A stretch of DNA of 64,000 nucleotides from Corbicula japonica (taxonomy: Eukaryota > Mollusca > Bivalvia > Venerida > Cyrenidae), in assembly GCA_038501625.1 (NCBI GenBank), contig JAZAYU010000205.1, positions 682,001 through 746,000 on the forward strand, given 5' to 3'. The notes beneath the pieces were generated by a model, which saw only the letters and a program-made list of their open reading frames with translations, was not told the DNA's origin and ran no database searches. The position numbers and the translations under genes are program-made. Positions 10,740 to 23,110 of the stretch are shown in pieces; position 1 is the stretch's first letter, and every line of letters begins with the position of its first letter.

Positions 10740-12430
10740 TAGAAAGTTAACACTTTGATAATTACTTTGATAATAACTAATGGCTGTAAGTAATTGATTA
10801 AATTTGAATGGATTTATAGGAATTTCTAATTATGATGAAATTTGAAACAATTACTATGTTGCCACCATTCTGTCAATTTCAAGTTACATGGTTTCCATTT
10901 TGTTGATATTTTTCCATTTTCAAAGGTTGAGAAAATAAACGCCAGAGTTTGTCTTATTAAAAGAAAACATTGGAAACTTTCAATTGTTAAGTAAATTCAG
11001 CAGAAAAAAACCTGATGACAGTGAGTTACCCAAAATTGCAAGAATGTACTAGTGCTATTTCACGATACTGAATAGTTTCAATACATCAATGCAAATGGTA
11101 AAAATGGTAACTTTTTATTTGCGGTCAGTATACATAATAGTATATGAATACAGAATTTTATATCTAATGCTTCTAAAGAATCAATTATGTTACCATATCC
11201 ATAAACTGTAATATAAAATAAAACATTACAACAGAATGAAATTAGTTTTTAGTTATATTCATTTGCTAAAATGCTGACATTAAAAATGTTAAGAAGATAC
11301 CAACAGAATGTTAATGAGCAGCCATTGTTCACTGTAGTTTTAGTTTTCGGTTGTCGATTCCGAGAGAGGCAGTGCCTTAGTTCATATTATATATAATAGT
11401 ATATAATAAATAAACAATTTTGATCCATCCCAAACAATGACATGCATCAAGAGTACATATAATGCTAGAAAACAATGCGTCTTACCCCGTAGTCAAATTC
11501 CAACTGAGCTTCTTTTACCAAAACTATTTCGTTAATTTCCAGCAGGCTTAGACTCAAACCCTTATATTTGTTTCAAAAACACTCTAGTCATCCAATCATC
11601 AACTTCAAAAGATTATTTATACGGTTTTGAAATACGTGTTTCTTTCATACCAATTATGCAATTACATGATTTAATGGTGTATTCTTAACATAACTGTCTC
11701 TGTTACTTAAATAACGCAATATAAAGTAGAATTGTCTTAATTAAACTTGAAGTTTCTGAACAAAAATATTTCAAAAAGAGAAACAAAGACTTAATTAAAT
11801 TAACGAACATGCAGTCCGGTGTTTTAGCTTTGATATATTATATTCCAACAGACATAAAACTAGCAATCTTTAAGTATCTCAGATACAATAAATAGCCTTC
11901 AAAGTAAAGAAAGTTAATTATCATCTAATTGTTTGTTTCTCGAACGTTCATTTCTGATCATTTATGATTTATTTTACAATTAGAAATTTCTAAGGCTCGG
12001 TCCTAAACAAGTACAGCACTCTGGAGTCTGGTCTGTGTATACAAATGATTGATTTAAGGACCACTTATAGAAAGAAATCACAATTATTCTACAAAAAAAA
12101 ATATTCACATATGCAAATTAAGTGTTTTGGTCGATTGTCATTAGTTTCTACTGAGTTGGTGTAAAAACTATAGCTGCGTATTTTCAGCATGGCATGATTA
12201 AAAATACTGTCGATTGACAGGCACTGATTTTCAAGTATGTTCTACTTTTGTATTTTTTCATCCCGGCATACAATAACGTCTCCCTTGAACAAACAACAAA
12301 TAACAATGGGATGCATGGATTTAAGCATTGTACACGAGGGTAATCTTGATATTTTTAAGTTGCATATTTCAATTGAATTTACTGAAATTTAACTTTATGT
12401 TTTATATGTTTGTGTGCTTTTGCATGCAAA
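10740..12430. other. No gene seen; AT-rich unassigned sequence
   Basis: No exon with paired splice sites, no tandem array and no RNA gene is visible. There are several short A/T tracts. Confidence 0.5.
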
Positions 12431-12439
12431 AGTAGCCGA

Positions 12440-12775
12440 TGGGTGTGTTGGAGTTATTTCACCAAGACATCTTGTACTTGTTTTGTGATATGAAAACCTG
12501 TTGGGGCAAGTGTGAGGTTGGTGCACCCTAGAACCTGGTTTAAACCCCCAGTGGCAATTCGATTTGCCACTTACCGTTCCAAGGCGGTAACCCCTCGGGT
12601 TCTCATTGTTGTTAATTTTGTGTGTTGTCGTTCTTAAAACTGATCATTTTTATTAACCATGCTCTCTCTCCCTCTTCTTCTTGACTGTGCGGGGAGGCTG
12701 TTTTTTGTTTTTTTTTGAAAGTGGCAATTCCTGATATGCATATTTCACCTTTTTCTAATAAACTGTTAAACTCAT
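12440..12775 (+). repeat. Dispersed ~330 bp repeat (copy 1 of 3)
   Basis: The block with 'gttggtgcaccctagaacct', 'tttgccact', 'ccgttccaagg(c)', 'gtaacccctcgggttctc' and terminal 'aattcctgatatgcatattt' recurs at 52555-52880 in the same orientation and at 27610-27835 inverted. It is non-coding and could be a SINE-like or MITE-like family; no tRNA-like head is evident. Confidence 0.8.
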
Positions 12776-13059
12776 TCAACGAAACATACCTTCGGATATT
12801 CTATAAAATATATATTTCATCCTTGTGAAATATCAATTGTATCATTGTGGAAGCAATTCTCTGATGCCCAGCTCATTTAGTCACTGAACAGAATTTTACC
12901 CCTCCCTCTTTTCTATGAAATGATGCGCTTAATGTGAAATGGAGAATTTGGGAAAATGACATTATTCATTAAGTTAAACATGTTTATTATGCATTTCATA
13001 ACATTCTATGGTCAAATGAGTAATAAAATTCCCTATGTTATGAGAAAATAATAGAGATG

Positions 13060-13835
13060 GGAACGAGTAGCAAAATCGGTACTCGGGTACTCGGATCTTG
13101 TTCCGATCGAGTACTCGAGTACATATCAGCTTCCATAAGTTTTAACGATCGTACCGGGTATGATCATGCCAGACTGCCTTTCATTATCGATCACTCAAGA
13201 AGATTCACAACACATTGAAAGAAAACAAAAATACCTTGGATATTTAATCATATTTAATGAATTTCGATTATCAACGTTGAAAACATTTAACTAAACAATC
13301 ATTAATTAGCCCGTGTCACAAACTAGAACATCACCGTAAAATGTACACATCGTGAAAATAGTGCATGTTCTCCAATCAGATTTGATTTCAGTTTTGCTTA
13401 CTTAAAATCAACAATCGCATTAGAATATAATTACTTAATAAACAAAATCAAATAAAACGCCGATGAGAGAAGCGTCGTGCTTAAAATATTCAGGTGCTAA
13501 TTTAAATGATTGCAAATTGACTGTGTTACGACAGCAAACAATAACGTCAATTGGGCGCCAATTATCGGATATTTGTGGCCCTAAGTGTCATCTTGTGTAT
13601 TCGAAACCGGATGCGAGGTGTTGACATTTAACTGTCAGTCGGCGATTTGTAAGATTCGATAATGACAATTTTTATAAAAATTGGTTGATTTTTTTTGTTT
13701 ACATTTTTAATCGGGTACTCGAATGCTTTATGAACTACTCGGGTACTCGGACGTTAAAAATATTTGCGACCATTAAAATCTGTGTATACCGTCGCAAACT
13801 TCAAAATTACGGCATGGTTATTCCTATAATAAATT
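13060..13835. repeat. Repeat block bounded by 'tactcgggtactcgg' phrases, with half of a palindromic element
   Basis: 'tactcgggtactcgga' occurs at 13080-13096 and again near 13737, enclosing AT-rich sequence. From 13770 to 13831 the sequence is one arm of the perfect inverted repeat found whole at 43088-43221 ('gaccattaaaatctgtgtat' to 'ggcatggttattcct'). Confidence 0.6.
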
Positions 13836-14384
13836 ACTCCATGTGATAGATAAGCATGCCCAGTGATTCCAAAATTGGTGGTGAGGTTAAAAAAAGTACA
13901 TGTTATCTATTTAAATCAGTGATTACATGTAAATGCATGATCGACAGCCTGCGTAGATGACAGTTAACATATAATCAGGTATTGTTGTTTTTCTTTGAAC
14001 TCATTAATGATCGAACAGTTTAGATACCATGGTCCTTAATTTTTGTCAGTGAACGACGATAACAATAAAATATACATGAGAATTATTTGTTATGTGTAAT
14101 AATCTGATATGCATTGATAAATTTAACTCTAGAAATTAAATTTCAAGACAACCTTGTCTAAACGTGTGATGAATCAAAATAAATCAACAATAAACTATAT
14201 AAAATAATTATTGAAATTATCAATTTTGAATTAAAATTTTAATTTTAATTGAAAATATACCTGTTGACACTCGGTGTTTTAATAAACTGCGGTTCAGAAA
14301 ACCTTCAACTGTAAACCCATAAAATTATATTGATTTGGTATTTTCTTAATTATGTTTACATACAATTCTACATTTCCTATGGGT

Positions 14385-15500
14385 TTTAACCTGTCTCACT
14401 ATATTTTCAGCTTTTATCACGAGCAAAAAGTGTTGATCCAGATCACCCAGCACATTTTTGCCATTTTCAGCTGATCAGGATCTATAGTCACTGGTTGCCT
14501 TTTAGTAAAAAAATAACCCAACTAATTTAAAGCAAACAGTGAAGTTTCTAATTTGATGGCAGCTGATCGGGATCTAGACTGCTCTTTCATGGAATTACAT
14601 CCATATCCCAAAGAGTAAAGGGATAAATTTAACTTTTGATAACAGATAAGATGAGCAAGCACATTTATGCCGCCTGATCATGATCTACTCTGTCATTTTA
14701 AGATTCATAAGGTTATTTCTGACTACGTTGCAACCAGTGCAGATCCAGGTCATATGGCACAGATTTGCCAGATGATCTGGAACTAAACTGGTTGCAAATG
14801 TGTAAAACATGGATATACAAACTATATGTATGGAGTATAGGGTTAAGAAGTGGGCCTTGTATAATTAACAAAAACAAAATAAATTGATATGAGAGATATT
14901 GCTGGACCATGGCTAAGTAGTGGTTTGCAAAGGGTTCTTTAAAAAAATCAGGACATGCATTCACATAATGACAGACTTCGCGAAAGTTGAAAAAAGTGTC
15001 AGACAAGCTAGGAAAATCTGTCTGACCGAAACAAATTCTGTCGAACTGAAACATGTAAAAATAGTATTAGCAAGTATTAGGAACTCACATTAGGTCTGAT
15101 AACATGTCGGACCGGCCTAAAGTTTACCAGACAGGTCCTTCGGCCTGGCAACTTTCGAGACATTTGCATGATGAATGATGAATTTAATTACATGCCAACC
15201 TGATAACATATCAGTTCTGTCGGAATTTTGCTTCAATCATCAAATCTTAACTTTTTGATCTGTTAACTAGGTCTCATTACATCCCATTTGTAACCAGGGT
15301 AGTGCCTGATCAGCCTATGTCACACCCATGTAGCCGCATCAGGATCTACTCTGGTTGCTGTTAGATTTATTTTTTCATTTCTGACCAGGAACATTTATAA
15401 CCCTGATCCAGGTTATACAGCATTGATTAGCAGGTTGATCTGAATCTTTCCTTGTTGCACATGATATATAAACAGTATTGATGGAGTCACAGATGTGTCC
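14385..15500. repeat. Second cluster of 'gatccagatca' repeats, with a 'ctgtctgaccgaaacaa' copy
   Basis: Segments near 14430, 14565, 14670, 14750, 15290 and 15400 are relatives of the 5.6-10.4 kb cluster. Between them, 14965-15165 is a copy of the repeat at 4430-4840. The 113-residue frame on the minus strand here is only a translation of repeat sequence. Confidence 0.65.
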
Positions 15501-15859
15501 GAATTAATTGAAAATCGTATTCTAAAAATAATTATAACCAAGATCACACCTAACTGATTGGTACTTGTCTGTTGATTCTATCTTGCAGAGATCCAGATAA
15601 GAGGGAAATTTTCCGAAATACTCTTTTGATATTTGGAAAATTCTATTTGAATTTTGTATGTACAGGAAAGAATACGCTTTTATTTTCAAGAAGGTGGTAC
15701 ATGCATATTTATTTTCTCCATATATTAAACAAAGGTGAAGCCCAAAAAAGATATTCAAGCTGCAGATTCTATACTTAAGTATTATATAACTGTCTTTATT
15801 CCACTGCAGTTGACTTAAACAACCACCTACACCAAAATTAGAAGCATCAAGAATGAATA

Positions 15860-16880
15860 GTCCTTCACTTTAAGGATATGTCATAACCTCATCCTGGGTA
15901 AGAGCAGATTTTAAATCCAAAAAGGCTTTCTGTTGATCTTCACCCCAGTAAAACACCCGCTTGGCCTCCAGACGATTTAGTGGAGCAGCCTTTTCATTGA
16001 ACTTCCATATGGACCGGCGATAGTATGAGCAAAATGATAAAAATGATCTTAATTCTGTCAGTGTTTTTGGTACTGGCCATTCCTGTACAGCCTTACTTTT
16101 TCATTTGTTAGTTTGATACATTCACTGTCAATTGTATGTCCTAATATATTTATCTGAGTTTCAAATAAATTACATTTCCAGGTTTAAGTTAAAGTCCTGA
16201 ATTTTGTAACCTACACGATATATCACCATGTCTCTCTAATGCTTCTTCGTGATTTCAATGTAGCTCCATATGAACAAATATCATCCATGTAAATAATCAT
16301 TGTCTTCCACTGAACTCCGCAAAACAGGAGTTCTATGCAGCGTAATGGAAGGTGTGAGGGGAACCACTTAAATCCTATGGGCATTGTCACGTAATGTGAA
16401 GTCCACCCAACGACGTGGCAAATGCACTTTTTCACGATCTGCTTCAATCAGTTCAATTAGGAAAAATCCAGATGTTAAATCCAAATTTGAGAAAAATTTG
16501 TTACCATCCAAGCTTTCCAAACACTGATCTATTCTCGGAATTGGATATGCGCATTTCTTGGTTACCTCATTTAACCTTCTATAGTCTACACATACCCTAT
16601 TTCCCCCCACTATCACGGTTACTCACAAAACACAATTGAGCAGACCAAGGGTTGTTACTTTCTTCTATTATTCCAGCTTTCAACTGATCCTAAATATTTT
16701 TTTCCTCTTGTTCGGCAAAGGCCCTTGGAACCCTTTGGAGTGGAACCTTAATAGGTCTGAGGTCTCAATGTAATTTTTTACAATGCTAGTTCTACCCAGG
16801 TCATTTGGAGATTTAGAGAAAACATTTTCATTTTTTTTTTTCAGTAAACTTTTCAGGCTTTCTTTTTGCGAACTTTCCAA
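15860..16880 (-). pseudogene. Ty3/Gypsy reverse transcriptase remnant
   Basis: One frame (16616-16440) carries VDYRRLNEVTKK, then YPIPRID and FSNLDLTSGF, the classical fingers/palm motifs including the first catalytic Asp. The conserved palm continues in another frame (16447-16223) as MPIGF and a YMDDI active-site motif, so at least one frameshift lies near 16440. Further on, 16050-15870 encodes the thumb/connection (NEKAAPLN, then FYWGEDQQKAF), and 15850-15795 the start of RNase H (LDASNFGVGGCLSQ). Between 16880 and 16680 is the protease-RT linker. Broken and not functional. Confidence 0.85.
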
Positions 16881-17149
16881 ATTTATACACGACCTTTCAT
16901 ATAGGTTTTGAAGATCTTCATTCCAAATTGAAATGTCTGCATTTAAAAGATTATCAGATAATCTTGTTGATTTTCAGTTATAAAATGAACACTCTTTTAA
17001 TTTTTACAGGCAAAACCATTGATAAACCATCACTTAAAGTACTCCTACAGTTTATAATCCTTACACTGTTTTGGACCGGCTCTGGGCCATTAGCACAGGT
17101 CCTCACTAGTTTTCCTAGAATTTAACTTCCGCAGAGCTTTCTTTTTAAC

Positions 17150-17207
17150 TGCTCGACGGACATTTTGGTGCATAATGACCTATTTTATAACACTTAAAGC
17201 ACTCAAT
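17150..17207 (-). pseudogene. Gag CCHC zinc knuckle of the Gypsy remnant
   Basis: The minus strand encodes CFKCYKIGHYAPKC, which fits the C-x2-C-x4-H-x4-C nucleocapsid knuckle that binds retroelement RNA. It sits between the gag-like frames and the pol motifs, as expected. Confidence 0.75.
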
Positions 17208-17248
17208 ATTTGTCTTATCTGGACGCGATTTTTTCCTTTCTCCTTGTC

Positions 17249-18214
17249 TTATGATGTAACACGATTGGTAAGGTTGTCATTCTGCTTGCAGATGCTCGAT
17301 TTCATCTCTTTGCCGAATTCTTGCAGCCTTGCTTCTGAAATGAAATCTTGTTGACTTTTAGAGTCAACATTTCTTACGCGACCACATTTTACTTCCTCAC
17401 GTAGACTTCCGTAGGTTTCCAGTAGATCCCTCGCTTCGTCAATGGACTTCGGTTCCTTCATTCCGATAAGTAGAGCAACTTGTGAGTCAAAACGCCGCAT
17501 GTTAATAGTCTCCCTTGTTTTGTTGTCAGCTGTAGGGTAACCCTTAATAACGAGACGTTTGATGTTGGCTACGAATTTTGCGATCTGTTCTTTTTCATTG
17601 TTGGACCTACGCGGTTATGAAGAGGTTGATCTCCTCTCCATGAATCGTGTCTCCATTGCAGACTTTAGCTTATAAAAAATTGCCAAGAGAGTCGCTTGTG
17701 AGCTGTCGAAAAGCTTATTCTGCAGCTGCGCCTCTTCAGCTATTCTTTAACCGAAACAGCTTTTCCTGGTCATCCCATTTGCAGACAACCACCATCGCTT
17801 CAAATGCATGTAAGAAGATCTGCCTTGAGCTGTTTTTTTTCATCAAAAAGCAATTGTCTTGGTAGTGGGATTTCACAGTGTCTTCTTTCTGAAAAATGCC
17901 TCGTTGGCATACTTGCTGAACCCTCAAGATTGATGTTCTTTCTGGTAGAAACGGATTCTCGCAACGAATTGTTCTCTTGTGTAAGAGTGTTTATCTGACG
18001 GTCTTTTTCAATATTTATGTCTTTGCTGATATTGTTGAACAAGTTCATGTCGTTGGTGCACAAAATGTTCTTCTTGTGACCTTAATTTCCCTGCTTGCAA
18101 TGCATTTTCTTGCTCTGCCATTTTTAGTTTTTCCCTGAGCTCCTTCATATAATTATCTTCTCCTGCTGTTGAGTCGTTGTCAACCTGACGTTTAGGACCA
18201 ATTTTGATAATCAC
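17249..18214 (-). pseudogene. Gag-like coding remnants of the Gypsy element
   Basis: Three overlapping or adjacent minus-strand frames (18214-18008, 18063-17736, 17500-17249) encode charged, Gln/Glu-rich helical sequence, the first with a coiled-coil-like stretch (AEQENALQAGKLRSQEEH), the second containing ASMPTRHFSERR and a capsid-like segment with W and F residues, the third MKEPKSIDEARDLLETYGSL. They share direction and order with the pol remnant and are separated by frame breaks. Assigned to gag by position, not by recognised homology. Confidence 0.6.
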
Positions 18215-18349
18215 GAAATAAGTCCACAGTTATGATTGGCACCTAGAGTTATACTTCAAAAACTTGATCAAATGATTCAAGACTAAATAAATGAAATATG
18301 GATCTTCCTGACGTGTTAAAGTCTTTATCCGACGCTGCCACCAGCGAGA

Positions 18350-19261
18350 CCATTTTTATAACAAAACACATAAGTCCAGTGTTTAATTTAAGATATATGT
18401 TTATTGAGTGTATTCTACGCTAAATAAAAAGTTACTGTTCTCTCATACATACAGTACAATCAGCACTCCTATAACATAATCCCGACCCAAAGCAAAAGGG
18501 TTAAGTATTTCGAAACGTCGAAAGCTTAACAAAAAGTAACTAACATTCTAACTTACCAAAAAGCCCCGAAAATAGGAGAACTCCCATTTTTATAAGATTT
18601 TAGATGTAGAGCCCTAAATCAACCTGGCTACAGTTAGCACTCAGTGTCAAAGTAGCCCCAATATATGTTAGCCCGTTACCAGGCTAAGTGATAACAATGG
18701 TAGCCCCCGTATAGGTTAGTACGTTACCATGCTAAGTGTTAACCGAGGGTAGCCCCGCACAAGTTGTTAGCATGTTGCTATGCTAAGTGTTAGCAGAGGG
18801 TAACCCCCAAATAAGGATGTTAGCACATTACTATGCTAAGTGTAGACATACGGTAGCCCCCATATAAGGAGTATGTCCTGTAAGTATTCTGGGTGTGAAT
18901 AGGTGATAGCCGCCATATTTGGATAGTAGCATAATAAATCAGGAAGGTTGCCCTTGAGTTGCCCTCAACCCCACGTCATGAACTAAGCCTGTCATCAGAT
19001 CATGCTAACTATTAAATATCAATTCTGAGAAAACCCAGACACACAGCAACAAACAATAGGAAATTAATTAATAAAAATTCCTAGAAATTGAACCTTAAAA
19101 ACTGTAACAACATACGCATCTAAATTTCATTTGGTTTTTAAATAACGAATCGCGTAGTTAAGACGTTTGCAATTCATGATACCGATATCAATTATGATGC
19201 GTAATTGAATATTAGGTAACCAATCATACAGGTCAGAGGACAGCGTCCGGTGTCTGTTACA
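18350..19261 (-). mobile_element. 5' LTR of the Gypsy element with internal ~64 bp tandem repeats
   Basis: On the minus strand the LTR would start TGTAACAGAC at 19261 and end near 18350, just before TGGTGGCAGCGTCGGAT (about 18350-18330), which looks like a tRNA primer-binding region. Inside it, 18600-18880 holds four to five copies of a roughly 64 bp unit with 'gctaagtgtta' and 'ggtagcccc'. No second LTR is visible on the left, so the exact boundary is uncertain. Confidence 0.55.
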
Positions 19262-19269
19262 TCCTGAGG

Positions 19270-20035
19270 GGATTGTGGAATAAGGTTTCAATTTTTTAAC
19301 TAATCCTGAATAAAGCGTGAATAAGTTAACATTTTTCCACTGCGTGTATCAAGTAACTAAATTAAATATAAATTTCCATGCGCGTTTTTAATGATAAATG
19401 CAAAAGATCTCTTTCAATTTTGTTTCATCAACAGTTGTTGTTGACAAATATTTATAATACATCCATATTTTAAATAGGAGTAGACGTTTCAAGTCATCCT
19501 TGTGCATAATAATTGTTTTAAAATAAAATTTATAAGTTACGATTTTCTTGATAAGTTTTATATAGCGATCATAATTTTTTTAATAAAAAAAATAAATAAG
19601 TAGACAAAATTTGAACTTAACTAATATTTATCACCTCACAGGTCTCAACCCATGCACACCTGTAAAATGTTAATAAAGACTTATTCCGACCACTTTATAG
19701 TGCGAGTATGTCAGGTCGGCCCCAATAGGGGCAATATCGTTTTATATTTGTATCGCGATAATTATTAAAAACAAAACATCACCGATAAAAACAACAGCAG
19801 TAATTTTAATTTTAAAAATTATTTGCGCGAGGCATCATATGGGGCACTAAAATCGGTAAAGGAGTCTTTTGAAATATTTTTATCATTTAAGTAATAACTG
19901 TATTTGGAAAAGACTGAAGATTTTGTTACACTAAATAGTTCTAATATTTGGCGTTAACGGGGCATTCGATAACTAGAAAGGCCTGAACATTATGACAACA
20001 TAATGTTATTTTACTGGTAACTGCCAAAAAAGAAA
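19270..20035. other. No gene seen; AT-rich unassigned sequence
   Basis: I find no exon-like or RNA feature. Around 19675-19730 the phrase 'gaccactttatagtg' and 'ggccccaatag' has no recognised partner. Confidence 0.45.
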
Positions 20036-20116
20036 TGTTGTCTGCCCAACTTGATGACGTCATTTGAAGAATTGACGTCACTGTCTGAATATACCTTTTC
20101 CCTTGATGTACCTCAT
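20036..20116. mobile_element. Partial copy of the ~255 bp 'cgggaaaaggtacctt' MITE
   Basis: The segment 'tgacgtcattt', 'attgacgtca', 'ctgtctga' and 'taccttttccc', ending 'cctcat', matches one end of the element found complete at 32116-32369. The other half is missing. Confidence 0.6.
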
Positions 20117-20254
20117 TTGATTAAAACACTGTGACTGTAGCGACAGCGTCAGGGCCCAAGATCATTGGCTCAGATTCTTGAGATTTGAGACTGATCTCCA
20201 AACTTAGTTTTATATATGATCTTGGGACCTGATATACTTTTTGTGTCGCCTGTT

Positions 20255-21385
20255 ATAACAGGTACACACATAGGGATGCTATTGTCCGGCGACGTCGTCG
20301 GCGGCGGAGTCGTCCGACAGTCCCCCAACTTTAACATGAAACTTAATGTTGCCTATAACTTTGAAACTACTTACATGTATCCTATTCACTTCATACTTGG
20401 AATATATTATCAGCATGAACAATGTCATCTGTAACAACAAGAATGATAACTCCAATATGTTTTGAGTTATGACCCTTTCAAATGCAACTTTAACATGAAA
20501 CTTAATGTTGCCTATAACTTTGAAAGTACTTTTTCTATTCACTTCATACTTAGAATATATCATCAGCATGAACAACAACAGCGGTTACAACAAGAATCAT
20601 AACTACAGTTTCAATATTTTTGAGTACGCCACTTTTAAATGCAACTTTAACATGAAACTCAAGTTACTTCATACTTCCAGATAGTACAGTTGTATTAATG
20701 ATGAGCTGTGAAAATTAAATTATCTTTTTTTCAACAATTTCCAAACTAACTGATATTATTTTGTCACAAACAGATGAATATTGATAATAACAGGAGACAA
20801 TTGCTGAAAAAAGAATTGTGTTGGAAAAGTAATAAAATGTGGTACCTGCTATGTTGTCGTCTGAGACAAGAAAGATAACTCCTGTTTTAATATTTATGAC
20901 TTATACCCCTTTCAAATGCTACTTTAACATGAAACCTTATGTTTCATATAACTTTGAAAGTACTTGACCTATTCACTTAATACTTTGAATATATCATCTG
21001 CATGAATAACGCCATTGGTGACAAAAAGAATGAAAACTCTGGTTTGACTATTTTATGAGTTATGCCCCTTTCAAATGCAACTTTAATATGAAAATGCTGG
21101 CTGTAACATTGAAAGTACTTGAATGTCCAATTCGCTTAATACTTGGAATATATCATCTTCATGCACTTAGCTATTGTTGAAGAATGATAACTCAGGTTTT
21201 ACCATTTTTTAAGTTAAGCCCTCTTTCAGATGCAATTAAAATGACACAACGTCATGTGTTCCATGGTTTATTATTGCAATAAATTTGAATTCAGTATTTT
21301 TAGCATATATGATTAAACAAAGGCCCACCTTCCATTTTTTGCAAGCAGGCGACACATGTGTTCCGCAGAACACCAAATTCTAGTT
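20255..21385 (+). mobile_element. Non-coding element with ~150 bp internal tandem repeats (copy 1 of 3)
   Basis: Units with 'actttaacatgaaact', 'actttgaaagtactt', 'ttcacttcatacttgg' and 'atatatcatcagcatgaa' repeat about every 150-190 bp. A 'gacgtcgtcggcggcgg' stretch precedes them and the end carries 'gcaggcgacacatgtgttc' and 'cgcagaacacc'. The same element occurs at 33605-35060 (opposite orientation) and 58830-59990, with matching GC-rich and 'acacatgtgtcgcc' ends. Confidence 0.75.
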
Positions 21386-21576
21386 TATCCATCTATCTTA
21401 ATTAAAACTGGACTGTAAAACATATTTGTTAAAAAGCGTCTGTCTGAAAGTTAACCATGTATCATGTAAAATAATATTACCAATGTGAATTTAAATATGA
21501 TAAATCACATCTAGAAGCTAAACTAGAAATATCGCGGAGTGCCATTGGTTCAATGTTGCCCTTAAGTCCATTGCCC

Positions 21577-21712
21577 AAGGTTATAAAGCTGAGCATGGAA
21601 ACCAGTCTCAAATCTCAAGCATCTGATTGGCTGAAATGGCGACCAGTCGCCATTTCAGCCAATCAGATGCTTGAGATTTGAGACTGGTTTCCAATCTCAG
21701 CTTTATAACCTT
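21577..21712. repeat. Long near-perfect palindrome, ~67 bp arms, 2 bp centre
   Basis: The left arm runs from 'aaggttataaagctgag' to 'gaaatggcgac'; the right arm is its reverse complement with a few mismatches, ending 'cagctttataacctt'. The arms meet at 'ggcgac-ca-gtcgcc' near 21644. A half-related segment occurs near 20165-20220. It would form a very stable hairpin and is probably a foldback element. Confidence 0.9.
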
Positions 21713-22224
21713 CAACCCATCTCCACGTTATAAACTCTTTCTTTACCAATTGAAGTCAACAGATTGCAACCGACTTTTTTGAATTCATTGTCTTAATAAA
21801 ATTTATATAGATATTGCTGGTCCTCTCTAAATAACAAATTTTGTTTTATGTGTTTCATGTTGATATTCACTTGCTATGCAGGAAGTAAACCAACTCTGCC
21901 TTCAATACCACTTAAAATAATCATACTGTCACATACTTATGGTATACAAACCATTCCTTATACGTGCACCCTTAATTGTGGACGTTATTAAATTTAATAA
22001 ATTTAACAAATTATTAGTAAATATTTCGGATAAAGTCGGCACAAAGGTAATTCATTAACAAAAAAAAACAAACAAATGTTAACAAAAATTCGTCAACTGG
22101 TAAGATTTGGCTTTAATGACGGTTGTTATTGAAAAAAAAAGCGATTTAAAACTGGCATAACCTTATTAACTTACTTATAAATATTTGGCTTTAATGTATC
22201 CGCAAAAATATAGCGTTTAAAAAT

Positions 22225-22391
22225 ATAAATTTAGAGCAGTACTGTGTTTCTTGTGGCTGTGAAGAAAGTTTTTGTCCGAGGAATAGCTGCGCTGAATGCT
22301 TCTCACATACAATTGAAGAAATCTTTAATTCGCAAACTTTACAAAGATGTTGATGCAAAACAGCGTGACGTCGGTCGTAGTTTGTAAACGT
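22225..22391 (+). other. Cys-rich short frame of uncertain meaning
   Basis: One plus-strand frame from 22232 reads QYCVSCGCEESFC and then CAECFSHTIEEIF before a stop, a Cys pattern loosely like a B-box or other zinc-binding knot. A second frame through the same bases is also open. There is no clear start or donor. It may be chance or a decayed exon. Confidence 0.15.
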
Positions 22392-23098
22392 TGCTGTTTA
22401 AAAACCCATTAAAACATCTGATTACTTGAACCTCGTATTATAAGCACCATTTTTGAAAGATCCGAAAACTTTTTGAAAATTATATCGAATGTATTGCATT
22501 CCCCATAATGTTAGAAATGTATGCGTTGTTTAAACACTTGAAATGACCAACTCGTCCTATTTCCTTATTCCTCATTCGACATAATCGATTTATATTTTTT
22601 AAACGATGTTAAAAATATTGTATTTATACAGCTCGACAGAATTTAACAATATCGACACTTTCAAACCTTATTTTGATAGTTAGGGTATTGTTAAATTATT
22701 CTTAGCATAAACCATCTGCATTATGATTTTTCCCATCCACCGCGAAACAAAGTACATGTATACATAATTCGCAGTCAAAAGCTATATTCTGTTAGGTTCC
22801 ATCATTTTAAAACACGCTTAAGGCAATTTTTTTATCATGATCATGTATTGATATTAGTCTGGTTTGGTGCTTGCTCGTCGACGTCACACGTCAAAACATC
22901 GCCACAGTCAAAAACAATTTGAGCGACTTGTACTGTAGTACGTCACACTGAGTAGGATCGTGAATTATGGTAATTTAGACGAGAAAGACTGCATCGTAGA
23001 TGATGAAGTTGAAATGAAGATGTTCTATATTGAAAAAAGACATAACTGTAGATACTTGATTGAACATTTAATCAGATTAAAAAAATAACAATAATTTA

Positions 23099-23110
23099 TG
23101 GTTGTTTTAG
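23099..23110 (+). promoter_or_regulatory. Probable splice acceptor immediately before the GPCR start codon
   Basis: The sequence 'tggttgttttag' directly abuts ATG at 23111. A pyrimidine-rich tract ending in AG here suggests the coding region lies in one exon behind a 5' UTR intron, a frequent arrangement for single-exon receptor genes. Inference from sequence only. Confidence 0.4.

Larger units (their letters stand above)
15795..18360 (-). pseudogene. Truncated, frameshifted Ty3/Gypsy LTR retrotransposon body (gag-pol)
   Basis: Read on the minus strand, the order is leader and primer-site-like sequence near 18340, gag-like frames (about 18214-17249), a CCHC zinc knuckle, the protease-RT linker, reverse transcriptase, the RT thumb/connection and the first strand of RNase H. 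The sequence stops inside RNase H near 15795; the rest of RNase H, integrase and the 3' LTR are absent. Several frameshifts break the coding. It is a dead element. Order and motifs are those of the Ty3/Gypsy (Metaviridae) group in general; I cannot name the family within it. Confidence 0.85.

Noticed and set aside
14713..15054. 113-residue minus-strand frame
   Set aside because: Covers two dispersed repeat families and has no domain or splice support.
16223..16447. Active reverse transcriptase gene
   Set aside because: The palm motifs lie in different frames and integrase and the 3' LTR are missing.
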